From the NCBI GenBank assembly GCA_902800365.1, contig CADCEF010000007.1, positions 1 to 64,000 on the forward strand: 64,000 nt of DNA. The letters are read 5' to 3'. Within the stretch, counting starts at the first letter, position 1; each line of letters starts with the position of its first letter. Shown one piece after another: positions 1 to 7,607 of the stretch. The notes below the pieces were generated by a model. That model saw only the letters and a list, made by a program, of their open reading frames with translations. It did no database searches and had not been told where the DNA came from. The stretch is from an uncultured Prevotella sp. (GTDB lineage: Bacteria; Bacteroidota; Bacteroidia; Bacteroidales; Bacteroidaceae). The translations under genes and the position numbers were made by a program.

Positions 1-1178
1 CGCTCTGTACCAGCCAGCTTAGCTGTGAATCCGCTCAGGAAGTAGTACTTAGTCTGCTCTGGAGTCAGGATAGATACAGGAGGCAGTACACCGAATGCGT
101 CAGCACTCAGGAAGATTACGTTCTTAGCATCAGGACCAGCGCTCTTGCCGTTTACCTTCTGAGCAATCTTCTCAATGTGGTCGATAGGATATGATACACG
201 AGTGTTCTCGGTTACGCTCTTATCTGCGAAGTCGATCTTACCGTCAGCAGCTACTGTTACGTTCTCCAGCAGAGCGTTACGCTTGATAGCGCCATAGATG
301 TCAGGCTCGTTCTCCTTGCTCAGGTTGATAACCTTAGCGTAGCAACCGCCCTCGAGGTTGAATACACCCTCGTCGTCCCATCCATGCTCGTCGTCACCAA
401 TCAGCAGACGCTTTGGATCGGTTGACAGAGTGGTCTTACCTGTACCAGACAGACCGAAGAAGATAGCTGTGTTCTTACCCTCCATGTCGGTGTTGGCAGA
501 GCAGTGCATTGAAGCGATACCCTGCAGAGGCAGATAGTAGTTCTGCATTGAGAACATACCCTTCTTCATCTCACCACCATACCATGTGTTGATGATGCAC
601 TGCTCGCGGCTTGTTGTGTTGAATGCTACACAAGTCTCTGAGTTCAGACCCAGCTCCTTGTAGTTCTCAACCTTAGCCTTAGAAGCGTTATAGATTACGA
701 AGTTAGGCTCGAACTTCTCCAGCTCCTCAGCTGTAGGCTGGATGAACATGTTCTTAACGAAGTGTGCCTGCCAAGCTACCTCAACGATGAAGCGAACAGC
801 CAGACGTGTAGCCTCGTTAGCACCGCAGAAAGCGTCAACTACGTAAAGCTCCTTGTTGCAGAGCTCCTTGATAGCGATCTCCTTAACCTGCTTCCAAACC
901 TCCTCGCTCATTGGGTGGTTGTCGTTCTTGTATTCCTCAGTTGTCCACCATACCTTGTCCTGGCTCTGTGCATCCTTTACGATGTACTTATCCTTAGGTG
1001 AACGGCCGGTGTAGATACCAGTCATAACGTTAACAGCGTCGAGCTCGGTGTTTACGCCCTTGTCGTAACCCTCGAGTCCAGCCTTTGTCTCCTCTGCGAA
1101 CAGAGTCTCATACGATGGATTGTGTGCAATTACGGTAGAACCTGTAATGCCGTACTGAGTCAAATCTAACTTTGCCAT
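1..1178 (-). CDS. pckA: ATP-dependent phosphoenolpyruvate carboxykinase, C-terminus cut by window edge
   Basis: Interconverts oxaloacetate plus ATP with phosphoenolpyruvate, CO2 and ADP in the cytoplasm. In succinate-forming Bacteroidota it often runs in the carboxylating direction. The reading frame opens at the ATG at 1176-1178 (protein begins [14 protein letters not shown]) and stays open to the left edge, so about 392 of roughly 535 family residues are visible. The ATP-type P-loop [11 protein letters not shown] lies near residues 241-251, followed by the metal/ATP motif [14 protein letters not shown]. The substrate-side motif [12 protein letters not shown] lies near residue 56. The gene stands alone, divergent from the next gene, with a Bacteroidota -7 box at 1236-1245. 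Confidence 0.97.
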   Translation of the reverse strand, partial: MAKLDLTQYGITGSTVIAHNPSYETLFAEETKAGLEGYDKGVNTELDAVNVMTGIYTGRSPKDKYIVKDAQSQDKVWWTTEEYKNDNHPMSEEVWKQVKEIAIKELCNKELYVVDAFCGANEATRLAVRFIVEVAWQAHFVKNMFIQPTAEELEKFEPNFVIYNASKAKVENYKELGLNSETCVAFNTTSREQCIINTWYGGEMKKGMFSMQNYYLPLQGIASMHCSANTDMEGKNTAIFFGLSGTGKTTLSTDPKRLLIGDDEHGWDDEGVFNLEGGCYAKVINLSKENEPDIYGAIKRNALLENVTVAADGKIDFADKSVTENTRVSYPIDHIEKIAQKVNGKSAGPDAKNVIFLSADAFGVLPPVSILTPEQTKYYFLSGFTAKLAGTE

Positions 1179-1235
1179 ATTACTAATCTTTATTTTAAGT
1201 TGTGAATATTATCCTCTGTTATTTTCTAAATCGCC

Positions 1236-1245
1236 GGCAAAGATA
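1236..1245 (-). promoter_or_regulatory. -7 promoter box for pckA
   Basis: On the minus strand the box reads TATCTTTGCC, a match to the Bacteroidota -7 consensus TAnnTTTG, about 57 bp before the pckA start. No convincing -33 TTTG was found at the right distance. Confidence 0.6.
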
Positions 1246-1276
1246 CAAATAAATTGAGAATTTAGAATTAAGAATT

Positions 1277-1304
1277 AAGAATTTTTTGTGCGCACACAAT
1301 TCTT
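1277..1304. repeat. nested palindrome in the pckA upstream region
   Basis: A perfect 10-bp palindrome TGTGCGCACA (1287-1296) is framed by the complementary arms AAGAATT (1277-1283) and AATTCTT (1298-1304). It lies about 42 bp upstream of the pckA -7 box, a position usual for an activator or repressor site. It is also preceded by AT-rich heptamer repeats at 1255-1285. No regulator can be assigned. Confidence 0.4.
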
Positions 1305-1385
1305 TTTAGGTTAAAGAAATTAAAAATCAGCGCCTTTATTGTACTTTTGCCACACAGACATATCAATCTATTGTTATATTTTTCA

Positions 1386-1395
1386 TACCTTTGCA
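1386..1395 (+). promoter_or_regulatory. -7 promoter box immediately before the gene at 1402
   Basis: TACCTTTGCA fits TAnnTTTG and ends only 6 bp before the ATG at 1402, so a transcript started here would be nearly leaderless. A second candidate box TACTTTTGC lies at 1342-1350 and would give a longer leader. Neither has a clear -33 element. Confidence 0.5.
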
Positions 1396-1401
1396 CCCGA
1401 T

Positions 1402-2124
1402 ATGGAATTACAAATTTATGATTTAACACTATTGATAGTCGGCCTGCTTAACCTCGTTATGGCTATTTGTTTGTTGGCCAAGAACTATTCTTATCGCCAT
1501 TATCCCGTCTATCGTCGTTCACGCTGTTTTACGGCAGTGTTCTTTGCTGTGTTCGGCATTGGTATGCTGTTGCATTTCCATTTTCAGTGGCGTTTGTCTT
1601 ATCCGTTGTTGGCCACAGCTCTATCCGTGTCCTATTTCCATATTTCGGGCGTAGCCATCACCTGGAGCCATACATCACTGCTCAATTCCCGCTATATTAG
1701 CCGCAAGGTGGTTTTGCGTGATGTTGCCTTCTTGGCAATAGGCCTACCTTCTTATTGGATTTCCGCTACATGCTGTCCGCTCTCCACTCTCCACTATACA
1801 CTTCTGATCTTTCTGATTCATTGTGTGTGGATGGCGTTCGATTTCTACACCACCTATTTCCGTGTTAGTCGCCGTTTGATAGCCATGAAACAGGGTAGCG
1901 TAGAGGGTTTTATACGGTGGATGCTCCGCTCCTGCCATCTCATTATAGCCTTTGGTATTGGTAGCATTATGTTCACCTCATTTTTTCCAGTCGATGCCTG
2001 GCCTTTCACTGTTCTGCTTATCGTAGGCGCTATGGTGTTTGTCTACATCTATTATTCTATTAATGAGTACGGTCTGGTTATTGATTCAGCCACCAATGCC
2101 ACTGAAGATGCACAGAATAATTAA
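1402..2124 (+). CDS. multi-pass inner-membrane protein of unknown function
   Basis: A 240-residue protein that I cannot assign to a named family. It has six or seven hydrophobic segments joined by short basic loops (for example YRHYPVYRRSR and SRRLIAMKQGS), and a polar tail of about 15 residues. The layout resembles the membrane half of Bacteroidota membrane-bound regulators, but no helix-turn-helix or LytTR domain follows; the frame stops at 2124. I chose the ATG at 1402 because the frame upstream of it runs through two promoter-like boxes and a TTG start would add an unconvincing N-terminus. It ends 13 bp before the phosphatase gene, so the two may be cotranscribed. Confidence 0.7.
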   Translation: MELQIYDLTLLIVGLLNLVMAICLLAKNYSYRHYPVYRRSRCFTAVFFAVFGIGMLLHFHFQWRLSYPLLATALSVSYFHISGVAITWSHTSLLNSRYISRKVVLRDVAFLAIGLPSYWISATCCPLSTLHYTLLIFLIHCVWMAFDFYTTYFRVSRRLIAMKQGSVEGFIRWMLRSCHLIIAFGIGSIMFTSFFPVDAWPFTVLLIVGAMVFVYIYYSINEYGLVIDSATNATEDAQNN

Positions 2125-2137
2125 AACAAGATAAGAA

Positions 2138-3403
2138 ATGAAGAAGTTCTTTTTCTCAGTAGCATTAATGCTACTTGTTGTAGTGTCGGTCTTTGGACAG
2201 AACGTCTCAGCATTAGACCGTTTAAAGGATGATCCACGCCGAGCTTTTGCTACCGACTATCCGTACAAACAAACTGACGATGTGAAACTTACAAAGGCAC
2301 CAAAGGGTTACAAACCTTTCTATATCAGTCATTATGCACGTCACGGCTCACGTTATTACTGGAGCACAAGTTTGTATAAGGAACTTGACACACTGCTCAC
2401 AGTGGCCCACCAGAAGCAGCTGCTTACCGCTGCCGGCGAGGAGTTCCGCCTGAAGTTTATGGCAGCTAAGGATGAGCTAATGACGGGTGTAGAGGAGTTG
2501 ACCGAAGTGGGTTGGCGTCAGCATCAAGGCATAGCACGTACGATGTATAACAACTTCCCGGATGTGTTTAAAAAAGGAGGAAATGTATTGGCTATATCAT
2601 CGTTGGTAGGCCGTTGTGTTATCAGCATGGCAGCATTCTGTCAGGAACTGGTGCAGTGCAACCCAAAGTTGGAGATACGCGAACAGTCATCGCGATTTAC
2701 ACTTGATGGTGTGGTGCCCACAGATAGTCGTAATCCAATTAAGCATAACTATCCAAAAGACTTGAAACCACGATACGAGAATAATCGCGATATGTTTAAG
2801 GGTGAGGATAATCTACGCAAGAATCTGCTGCAGCGTGTGTTTACAAGTACAGATGGACTGCCTGGAAGTAAGCACCACATAGAGAGTAACCTTATAAACC
2901 TATATACATCGCTTCCAAGCATTGAGCACGAGGGTATGATGGGTGAAATTATTACAGATCAGGAAATGGCCGACCGTTGGGAAGGCGACAACCTTGGTGT
3001 ATACTCATGGGTGTTTGGTCCACAGTATCAGATGATACCCATTCTGCAGGATATACTAAAAAAAGCCGCTGCCGCCATTGATGGCAGTAGCGACCATGTG
3101 GCTGATCTGCGCTTCGGTCACGATACCTGTATTGGTCCTCTTACTGTGCTGATGGGTATTAACGGTGCCGATAAGGACCCGGAGGATCCCAACGAGGTTA
3201 AGAATTGCTACCAGAGTTGGGAAACCTGTAAGGCCAGCAACATACAACTGGTTTTCTATCGTGGCAAGAAGACTACAGACGATATCCTGGTTAAGTGCCT
3301 GATGAACGGCGAGGAGGCAACTCTGCCTATGCCTACAACAAACTATCCATATTATAAGTGGATTGACTTCCAGAAATTCTATACCGAGCGCTGCAACAAG
3401 TAA
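2138..3403 (+). CDS. secreted histidine-type acid phosphatase (phytase/MINPP-like)
   Basis: A histidine-phosphatase-superfamily enzyme that removes phosphate from organic esters in the periplasm or outside the cell. Residues 1-21 form a signal peptide ending in VFGQ. The catalytic RHGSR motif lies at residues 68-72 and the proton-donor HD pair at 328-329 (RFGHDTCIGPL). Length (421 residues) and overall pattern resemble Bacteroidota homologues of multiple inositol-polyphosphate phosphatase, so phytate-type substrates are plausible but not shown by the sequence. The start follows the preceding gene by 13 bp. The 3' end lies 3 bp from the convergent TPR gene with no visible terminator between them. 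Confidence 0.9.
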   Translation: MKKFFFSVALMLLVVVSVFGQNVSALDRLKDDPRRAFATDYPYKQTDDVKLTKAPKGYKPFYISHYARHGSRYYWSTSLYKELDTLLTVAHQKQLLTAAGEEFRLKFMAAKDELMTGVEELTEVGWRQHQGIARTMYNNFPDVFKKGGNVLAISSLVGRCVISMAAFCQELVQCNPKLEIREQSSRFTLDGVVPTDSRNPIKHNYPKDLKPRYENNRDMFKGEDNLRKNLLQRVFTSTDGLPGSKHHIESNLINLYTSLPSIEHEGMMGEIITDQEMADRWEGDNLGVYSWVFGPQYQMIPILQDILKKAAAAIDGSSDHVADLRFGHDTCIGPLTVLMGINGADKDPEDPNEVKNCYQSWETCKASNIQLVFYRGKKTTDDILVKCLMNGEEATLPMPTTNYPYYKWIDFQKFYTERCNK

Positions 3404-3406
3404 CCT

Positions 3407-3886
3407 TTAGTTGGTGTGTTGCTTCATGCCCTCGAGGAATTTCTGCTGAAGCTGCTGAGCCAGAGCATTGTTAGGATTAAGGCGTAAAGCCTTTTCGTAG
3501 TTCTGCATTACGTCCATGTAGTAGCGCTGACCGTTCTGTGCGGGATTCTGAACAATGCGTACCATATAGAGAAAACCACGAAGGGTGCAAAGGTCGCTTT
3601 GATCGGCACCCTTCATTTTTTCCATCTTGTTGATGGTCTCTTCGGCTTGTGCCAAAACTTTTTCTGTTTGTGGCGCATGTGGATTTATAACTGCGTAGTT
3701 AAGGCTCTGTAAGGCCAACTGGTACTTGGGACCTATGCTATCTGGCTGCATGGCCTCTAAGCGTTGTAGCTTGGCCACCAGATTAAGCATGTCGTCAGCA
3801 CTAGGCTGCTGCGCTTTAATGTTAACTACTCCTACGAAAACGAACACTACGATAGCAGCGAACTGCTTAAAAATTTGAAATGTCAT
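3407..3886 (-). CDS. small exported TPR-like protein partnered with TonB receptor
   Basis: A 159-residue protein with an N-terminal hydrophobic segment (IFKQFAAIVVFVFVGVVNIKA) that looks like a signal peptide or anchor. Helical repeats follow, the last (YYMDVMQNYEKALRLNPNNALAQQL) being a typical TPR. The start was placed at the ATG at 3884-3886 because the longer frame adds 28 residues lying inside the upstream receptor gene. With this start the two genes overlap by 20 bp, which points to translational coupling. Exact function is unknown; the context suggests a periplasmic accessory of the receptor. Confidence 0.75.
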   Translation of the reverse strand: MTFQIFKQFAAIVVFVFVGVVNIKAQQPSADDMLNLVAKLQRLEAMQPDSIGPKYQLALQSLNYAVINPHAPQTEKVLAQAEETINKMEKMKGADQSDLCTLRGFLYMVRIVQNPAQNGQRYYMDVMQNYEKALRLNPNNALAQQLQQKFLEGMKQHTN

Positions 3887-5918
3887 AAGCTTTATTATTT
3901 TTAAGTGAAACAAAAATGCCAATATAAAAGAAACGATCGCGTGATGATGTGATACCCCTGCCGACTGCATCGTAGCGGAAGATATTGGTGCGGCCCAGTA
4001 CGTTGTTCATCGATGAATATACTATAATCTTTGGGCTGAGCAGGTATGTAAGGTTGACATCCAGACTGTTGTAATGCGGTGTGATGCCATTAACAAAGTG
4101 TCTGCCTGTGGCATAGCTGTCGGCAATGCCTATAATGAACTTGCCTATACTGTATTTCGCTGTAAGGCGCAGATTGTGGCGTGACGCAAAATCAGGAGTG
4201 CATGGCATGGCGTAATCCATATAAAATCTTTCTGAATCGTTGAAGGAATAAGCTAACGTTATGGTGAGTCGGCTGCTTATTGAGTGATCTTCAAGATATA
4301 CATCCACCCCCTTGCTGGTGCCATAGCCGTCAGATTGGTAGATGCCTTGATGCAACAAAGGCAGGCTGCTATACTTTTTATAGTATGGCTCTATGCGAAG
4401 CAGTGTTGAAGATGACTTGAACTGCATTGAGAGAATGGCGTGATGGGCTATGCTTTGGTGCAGTGATTTGTTGCTCTGAGCCAAGATGTCATCCTCAGTT
4501 GTCTGGCTGTACTTACCTGCTACAAATGAGAACTGCCATTGCTTGTTGGGGATATAGCTGAGTGTGGCTCGTGGCATAAACTGGCAACTGCGTTCCATCA
4601 TTTCCATTCTTGCCGATACATTAAGGAATACTTTCGGTACAATGCGCCACTGTGCATCGATATGGGTGGCAAAGATGTTATAATCAAGGTTGTAACAATA
4701 TGGTGCAAAGCGTAAGGTGCTGTTGCGTATGTAATCCTCAACACCTGCCTGCAGCTTAAGAGTACTGTTGTACACCTTGCGTAGTTCAGTCTTAAGGTGA
4801 ACCTCATTGCGGAAGTTACGATAGTGGTCGCCTGTTGTAAAGGCGTCATCAATATTATTGAAAACGGTGCTGTTGGCAATACCTGCAAACAGAGTGTAAC
4901 CTCGACCTATTGGGGCTTTATACGTGAGGTTGGCATATATGTTATGTTCTATAAGATTAAGGTGACGCTCGTCTTGGTGTAATCCTACCGATGTGAGATC
5001 GTAACCCACGTATGATTTCAATATCCCTCGACCGTTATATTCTTTTTTATATTGTGCTTCGCCCGACAGTTTGCGGTATGGGCGAGTGAATTCCTGACGC
5101 TGAGTAAATAGGCGGTCATAAAGTCCCATGCTGGTGAGGGCTGCATTAAACGACAATGCACTGTTGTTGAAAACCTTTGTGCCACCTATATTCCAATCTA
5201 CAAGTGAAGCGCTGACGCCAAACTTGTCACTTGTTGCCATATCTGTAGTCTCCATAGGCAGTACGGCTGAAAGTGCTTGTCCGTATTCGCCACTGTAGCC
5301 ACCAAGAGAGAAGTTGATGCCTTTGAATAGGAATGGAGAAAAACGGCCGCGTACGGCAGTATTTTCGGTATTGGTAGAGTAGGGAACAAGCACATGCATA
5401 CCGTTTACAAATGTCTGGCACTCTTCGCTCTCGCCTCCACGAACATATAGTTTGCCGTCTTCGCCTACCTTCTGTGTGCCAGGCAATGACTGCAGAGCGG
5501 CCACAACATCGCCACACGAGTTGCCACTCATAACAACATCTAGTGCGTTCATCGTCTTGAAGTTGTCACTCTTACCAAAGCTGTAGGTGCTGGCTGTAAC
5601 AATAACTTCATCTATGGCTGTGGCACGTTCGTGAAGTCGGATGGTAAGATTGGTAGAAGATGAGAGGGTGATGGATTGCGTGTAGTCATCAAATCCCATA
5701 TATGTAACGCGTAGGGTCGCTTCGTCTTTTTTTGTTGTTTTGAACGAAAAACGGCCCAGTGAGTCAGTTAGGCAACCATCGATGGTACCTACTATAAATA
5801 CATTGGCACCTGCGAGCGGTTCGTGCCCGTCGGTTACAACACCCGAAACGTTGGTCTGACTCTTAGCACTCAAGGCTACGAGCAGCATAATGATGATATG
5901 TGCGACTTGTTGTTTCAT
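3867..5918 (-). CDS. TonB-dependent outer-membrane receptor with carboxypeptidase-regulatory-like domain
   Basis: An outer-membrane transport receptor of 683 residues, energised by TonB from the inner membrane. A signal peptide (about residues 1-20) is followed by a carboxypeptidase-regulatory-like beta domain (about 22-95, VSGVVTDGHEPLAGANVFI). The plug domain (about 100-215) contains LPGTQKVGEDGKLYVRGGESEE, and the rest is a 22-strand-type barrel. At 683 residues it is shorter than SusC proteins and lacks a SusD partner, so it is not a classical glycan SusC; the substrate is unknown. A -7 box sits just before the ATG, and phased direct repeats lie between it and the upstream LytTR gene, suggesting LytTR control. 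Confidence 0.9.
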   Translation of the reverse strand: MKQQVAHIIIMLLVALSAKSQTNVSGVVTDGHEPLAGANVFIVGTIDGCLTDSLGRFSFKTTKKDEATLRVTYMGFDDYTQSITLSSSTNLTIRLHERATAIDEVIVTASTYSFGKSDNFKTMNALDVVMSGNSCGDVVAALQSLPGTQKVGEDGKLYVRGGESEECQTFVNGMHVLVPYSTNTENTAVRGRFSPFLFKGINFSLGGYSGEYGQALSAVLPMETTDMATSDKFGVSASLVDWNIGGTKVFNNSALSFNAALTSMGLYDRLFTQRQEFTRPYRKLSGEAQYKKEYNGRGILKSYVGYDLTSVGLHQDERHLNLIEHNIYANLTYKAPIGRGYTLFAGIANSTVFNNIDDAFTTGDHYRNFRNEVHLKTELRKVYNSTLKLQAGVEDYIRNSTLRFAPYCYNLDYNIFATHIDAQWRIVPKVFLNVSARMEMMERSCQFMPRATLSYIPNKQWQFSFVAGKYSQTTEDDILAQSNKSLHQSIAHHAILSMQFKSSSTLLRIEPYYKKYSSLPLLHQGIYQSDGYGTSKGVDVYLEDHSISSRLTITLAYSFNDSERFYMDYAMPCTPDFASRHNLRLTAKYSIGKFIIGIADSYATGRHFVNGITPHYNSLDVNLTYLLSPKIIVYSSMNNVLGRTNIFRYDAVGRGITSSRDRFFYIGIFVSLKNNKAYDISNF

Positions 5919-5920
5919 GC

Positions 5921-5930
5921 CGCAAAGATA
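5921..5930 (-). promoter_or_regulatory. -7 promoter box abutting the TonB receptor start codon
   Basis: The minus strand reads TATCTTTGCG, which fits TAnnTTTG. It ends two bases before the ATG at 5916-5918, so transcription would start at or within the start codon unless a longer upstream transcript is used. Confidence 0.55.
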
Positions 5931-5961
5931 GAAAGGTAATACGATACTTCCAAATTTGCGG

Positions 5962-6033
5962 GACAGACGGCTAGAAAGGCTGACAGATAACTAACCCGTC
6001 AGACGAATGACTAGAAAAAAGGACGAATGACTA
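5962..6033. promoter_or_regulatory. four 12-bp direct repeats phased at 20 bp, probable LytTR binding array
   Basis: Four copies start at 5962, 5982, 6002 and 6022, exactly 20 bp apart: GACAGACGGCTA, GACAGATAACTA, GACGAATGACTA, GACGAATGACTA. Eight-base spacers between them are unrelated. The second copy contains ACAGATAAC, close to the ACAGTTAAG direct repeats bound by the LytTR protein AgrA, which are also spaced about two helical turns apart. The array lies 31 bp upstream of the receptor -7 box, and its last copy covers the stop codon of the LytTR gene. Confidence 0.65.
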
Positions 6034-6852
6034 AGCGATAAACGACTTAAGTTTTGGCACGTATGTACGCGAAACCGGCACTGTTGTGGGGCACGTGCCA
6101 AGCTTAAGCTGATAGCCATTTGAGTTACCCTGGGCTGAGGTGATATTGTTAAGATTTACCACAAATGAGCGGTGGCATTGGAAGATGTTCTGGTAAGTCT
6201 GCAGGTCGTCAAGTACGGCTGCAAGTGTGGTGTGTATCTCGGCAGTAGCTATCTTATCATTATTTATATAACATACAGATACATTATTTTTCTGCGCCTC
6301 GATATATAGCAGGTTGTTGATAGGGATTAGCAGATCGTTTCCCCTAACGTTTGTATCGTGTATGGTGATAGTTATGTCGGTCTGCTGATCGGTTGTTTTG
6401 TCGAGAAGGGCTTCGAGTTGGTTGCGCAGGTAGCGGTAGTAGCTTAGGCTTACAGAACAGATGGTTACAAACACACCGATAATAAGTGTCCAGTATAGGA
6501 ACAGTAGTAACAAATCGAGTGTGATTGGGAATGAAAATACTACCGAAAACACCAGGAAGTTGCAAATGCCTATAAAAAGTATCAGACAGAGAATAGACAA
6601 CGACTCGTGCCATATACGCCAAGGGGTGATATTCTTGTGTAATGGGCGTTCGGCAAGTCCGAAAACCAAACAGCTGCAGAATGTAACAAATCCGAACAGT
6701 AGTGATACCAAAAGCTTGTTCCCCTGATACATACTGAATCCGAACGGCTGCAGTAAATAAAGTATCAGAAACACGATGATACAATACATAATGCAGTCTC
6801 TAAGCCAGTGACTGCTAATTGGAAACGGGTATTTTCGGGATAATATTGACAT
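6031..6852 (-). CDS. membrane-anchored LytTR-family transcription regulator
   Basis: A 273-residue regulator. The N-terminal half has four transmembrane helices (about residues 18-38, 47-66, 83-106, 112-138). The C-terminal LytTR DNA-binding domain (about 175-273) shows LLYIEAQKNNVSVCY, a CHRSFVVNLNNI motif and a final VPVSRTYVPKL strand. It has no receiver domain, so it is a one-component sensor of some membrane signal. The start ATG at 6850-6852 was chosen because a promoter box lies 6 bp upstream and the extra 25 codons of the longer frame would cross it. Its likely target is the receptor gene just downstream, given the direct repeats between them. Confidence 0.88.
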   Translation of the reverse strand: MSILSRKYPFPISSHWLRDCIMYCIIVFLILYLLQPFGFSMYQGNKLLVSLLFGFVTFCSCLVFGLAERPLHKNITPWRIWHESLSILCLILFIGICNFLVFSVVFSFPITLDLLLLFLYWTLIIGVFVTICSVSLSYYRYLRNQLEALLDKTTDQQTDITITIHDTNVRGNDLLIPINNLLYIEAQKNNVSVCYINNDKIATAEIHTTLAAVLDDLQTYQNIFQCHRSFVVNLNNITSAQGNSNGYQLKLGTCPTTVPVSRTYVPKLKSFIA

Positions 6853-6858
6853 TTCGGG

Positions 6859-6894
6859 TGCAAAAATAGAATATTTTCCCGATATAACCAATTG
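6859..6894 (-). promoter_or_regulatory. promoter of the LytTR gene
   Basis: On the minus strand a TTG(G) -33 element (6891-6888) is followed after 20 bp by TATTTTTGCA (6868-6859). The start codon comes 6 bp later, so the transcript may be leaderless. Its -33 element lies in the palindrome CAATTG shared with the divergent sigma-factor promoter. Confidence 0.65.
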
Positions 6895-6922
6895 TTTTTT
6901 GAATAAAATTATTAACTTTGCA
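6891..6922 (+). promoter_or_regulatory. promoter of the ECF sigma gene
   Basis: ATTG (6891-6894) and TAACTTTGCA (6913-6922) are separated by 18 bp, as in the primary-sigma promoters of Bacteroidota. This suggests that the sigma gene is transcribed by the housekeeping polymerase and is not autoregulated through an ECF promoter. Confidence 0.65.
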
Positions 6923-6942
6923 CCCAAACTATAAATTAATCA

Positions 6943-7542
6943 ATGGAATCTACAGAAGCGTTATTGGTGCAACAGCTGAAAAATGGCGTTGATGCGGCAT
7001 ACAAATATCTGTATGACCAGCATTATCAGATATTGTGTCATGTGGCGGCACAATATGTGAAAGACGACTTTCTGGCCGAGACTATTGTTGGCGATGTGAT
7101 TTTCCATTTATGGGAGGTACGAGAGACTATAGAGATAAACACGAGTGTGCGCAGCTATCTGATGACATGCGTACGCAATCGCTGTATCGATTATTTGAAG
7201 TCGCAGTATCATAAGCGCGAGGTGGCTCATAGTGATACAGGATTAAGAGATTTTCCTGTTTTGCAGTATGTGAAAGATGATGACTACCCTCTTGGTAAAT
7301 TGTTGGAGAAAGAGTTGGAGGATGAAATAATGAATGCCATAAATAGATTGCCTGATGAGTGTCGTAGGGTATTTAATATGAGCAGGTTTGAAAATAGAAA
7401 GTACGAGGAGATTGCGCAGGAACTTAAGATATCGGTTAACACTGTAAAGTATCATATTAAGCATGCGCTGGCTCTGTTGCATGAAGATCTTGGAAAGTAT
7501 CTTACAATGGCTATGATGATACTTATTGAGAGCATGGCCTAA
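6943..7542 (+). CDS. ECF RNA polymerase sigma factor of SusCD locus
   Basis: A 199-residue sigma-70-family extracytoplasmic-function factor. Region 2 spans about residues 20-90 (YLYDQHYQILCHVAAQYV through VRSYLMTCVRNRCIDYL). Region 4 spans about 125-180 and contains a helix-turn-helix (FENRKYEEIAQELKISVNT). It heads a locus of sigma, FecR anti-sigma, STN-SusC and SusD, the standard trans-envelope signalling order in Bacteroidota. The factor presumably transcribes the downstream transport genes when substrate binding to SusC releases FecR. A terminator-like hairpin separates it from FecR. Confidence 0.93.
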   Translation: MESTEALLVQQLKNGVDAAYKYLYDQHYQILCHVAAQYVKDDFLAETIVGDVIFHLWEVRETIEINTSVRSYLMTCVRNRCIDYLKSQYHKREVAHSDTGLRDFPVLQYVKDDDYPLGKLLEKELEDEIMNAINRLPDECRRVFNMSRFENRKYEEIAQELKISVNTVKYHIKHALALLHEDLGKYLTMAMMILIESMA

Positions 7543-7551
7543 AAAATATTG

Positions 7552-7580
7552 AGTTCTGACTACCCTCAGAACTTTTTTTA
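7552..7580 (+). terminator. intrinsic terminator/attenuator between sigma and FecR genes
   Basis: AGTTCTGA (7552-7559) pairs perfectly with TCAGAACT (7566-7573) around a 6-nt loop and is followed by a run of T residues to 7579. No promoter was recognised between it and fecR, so it may set the ratio of sigma to anti-sigma, or fecR may use an ECF promoter that I cannot identify. Confidence 0.7.
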
Positions 7581-7607
7581 TCGTCAACCATATAACAAAC
7601 AAGAATA

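Noticed and set aside
3887-3970. Longer N-terminus for the small TPR-like protein
   Set aside because: The extra 28 residues lie inside the receptor gene and would displace the hydrophobic signal segment from the N-terminus.
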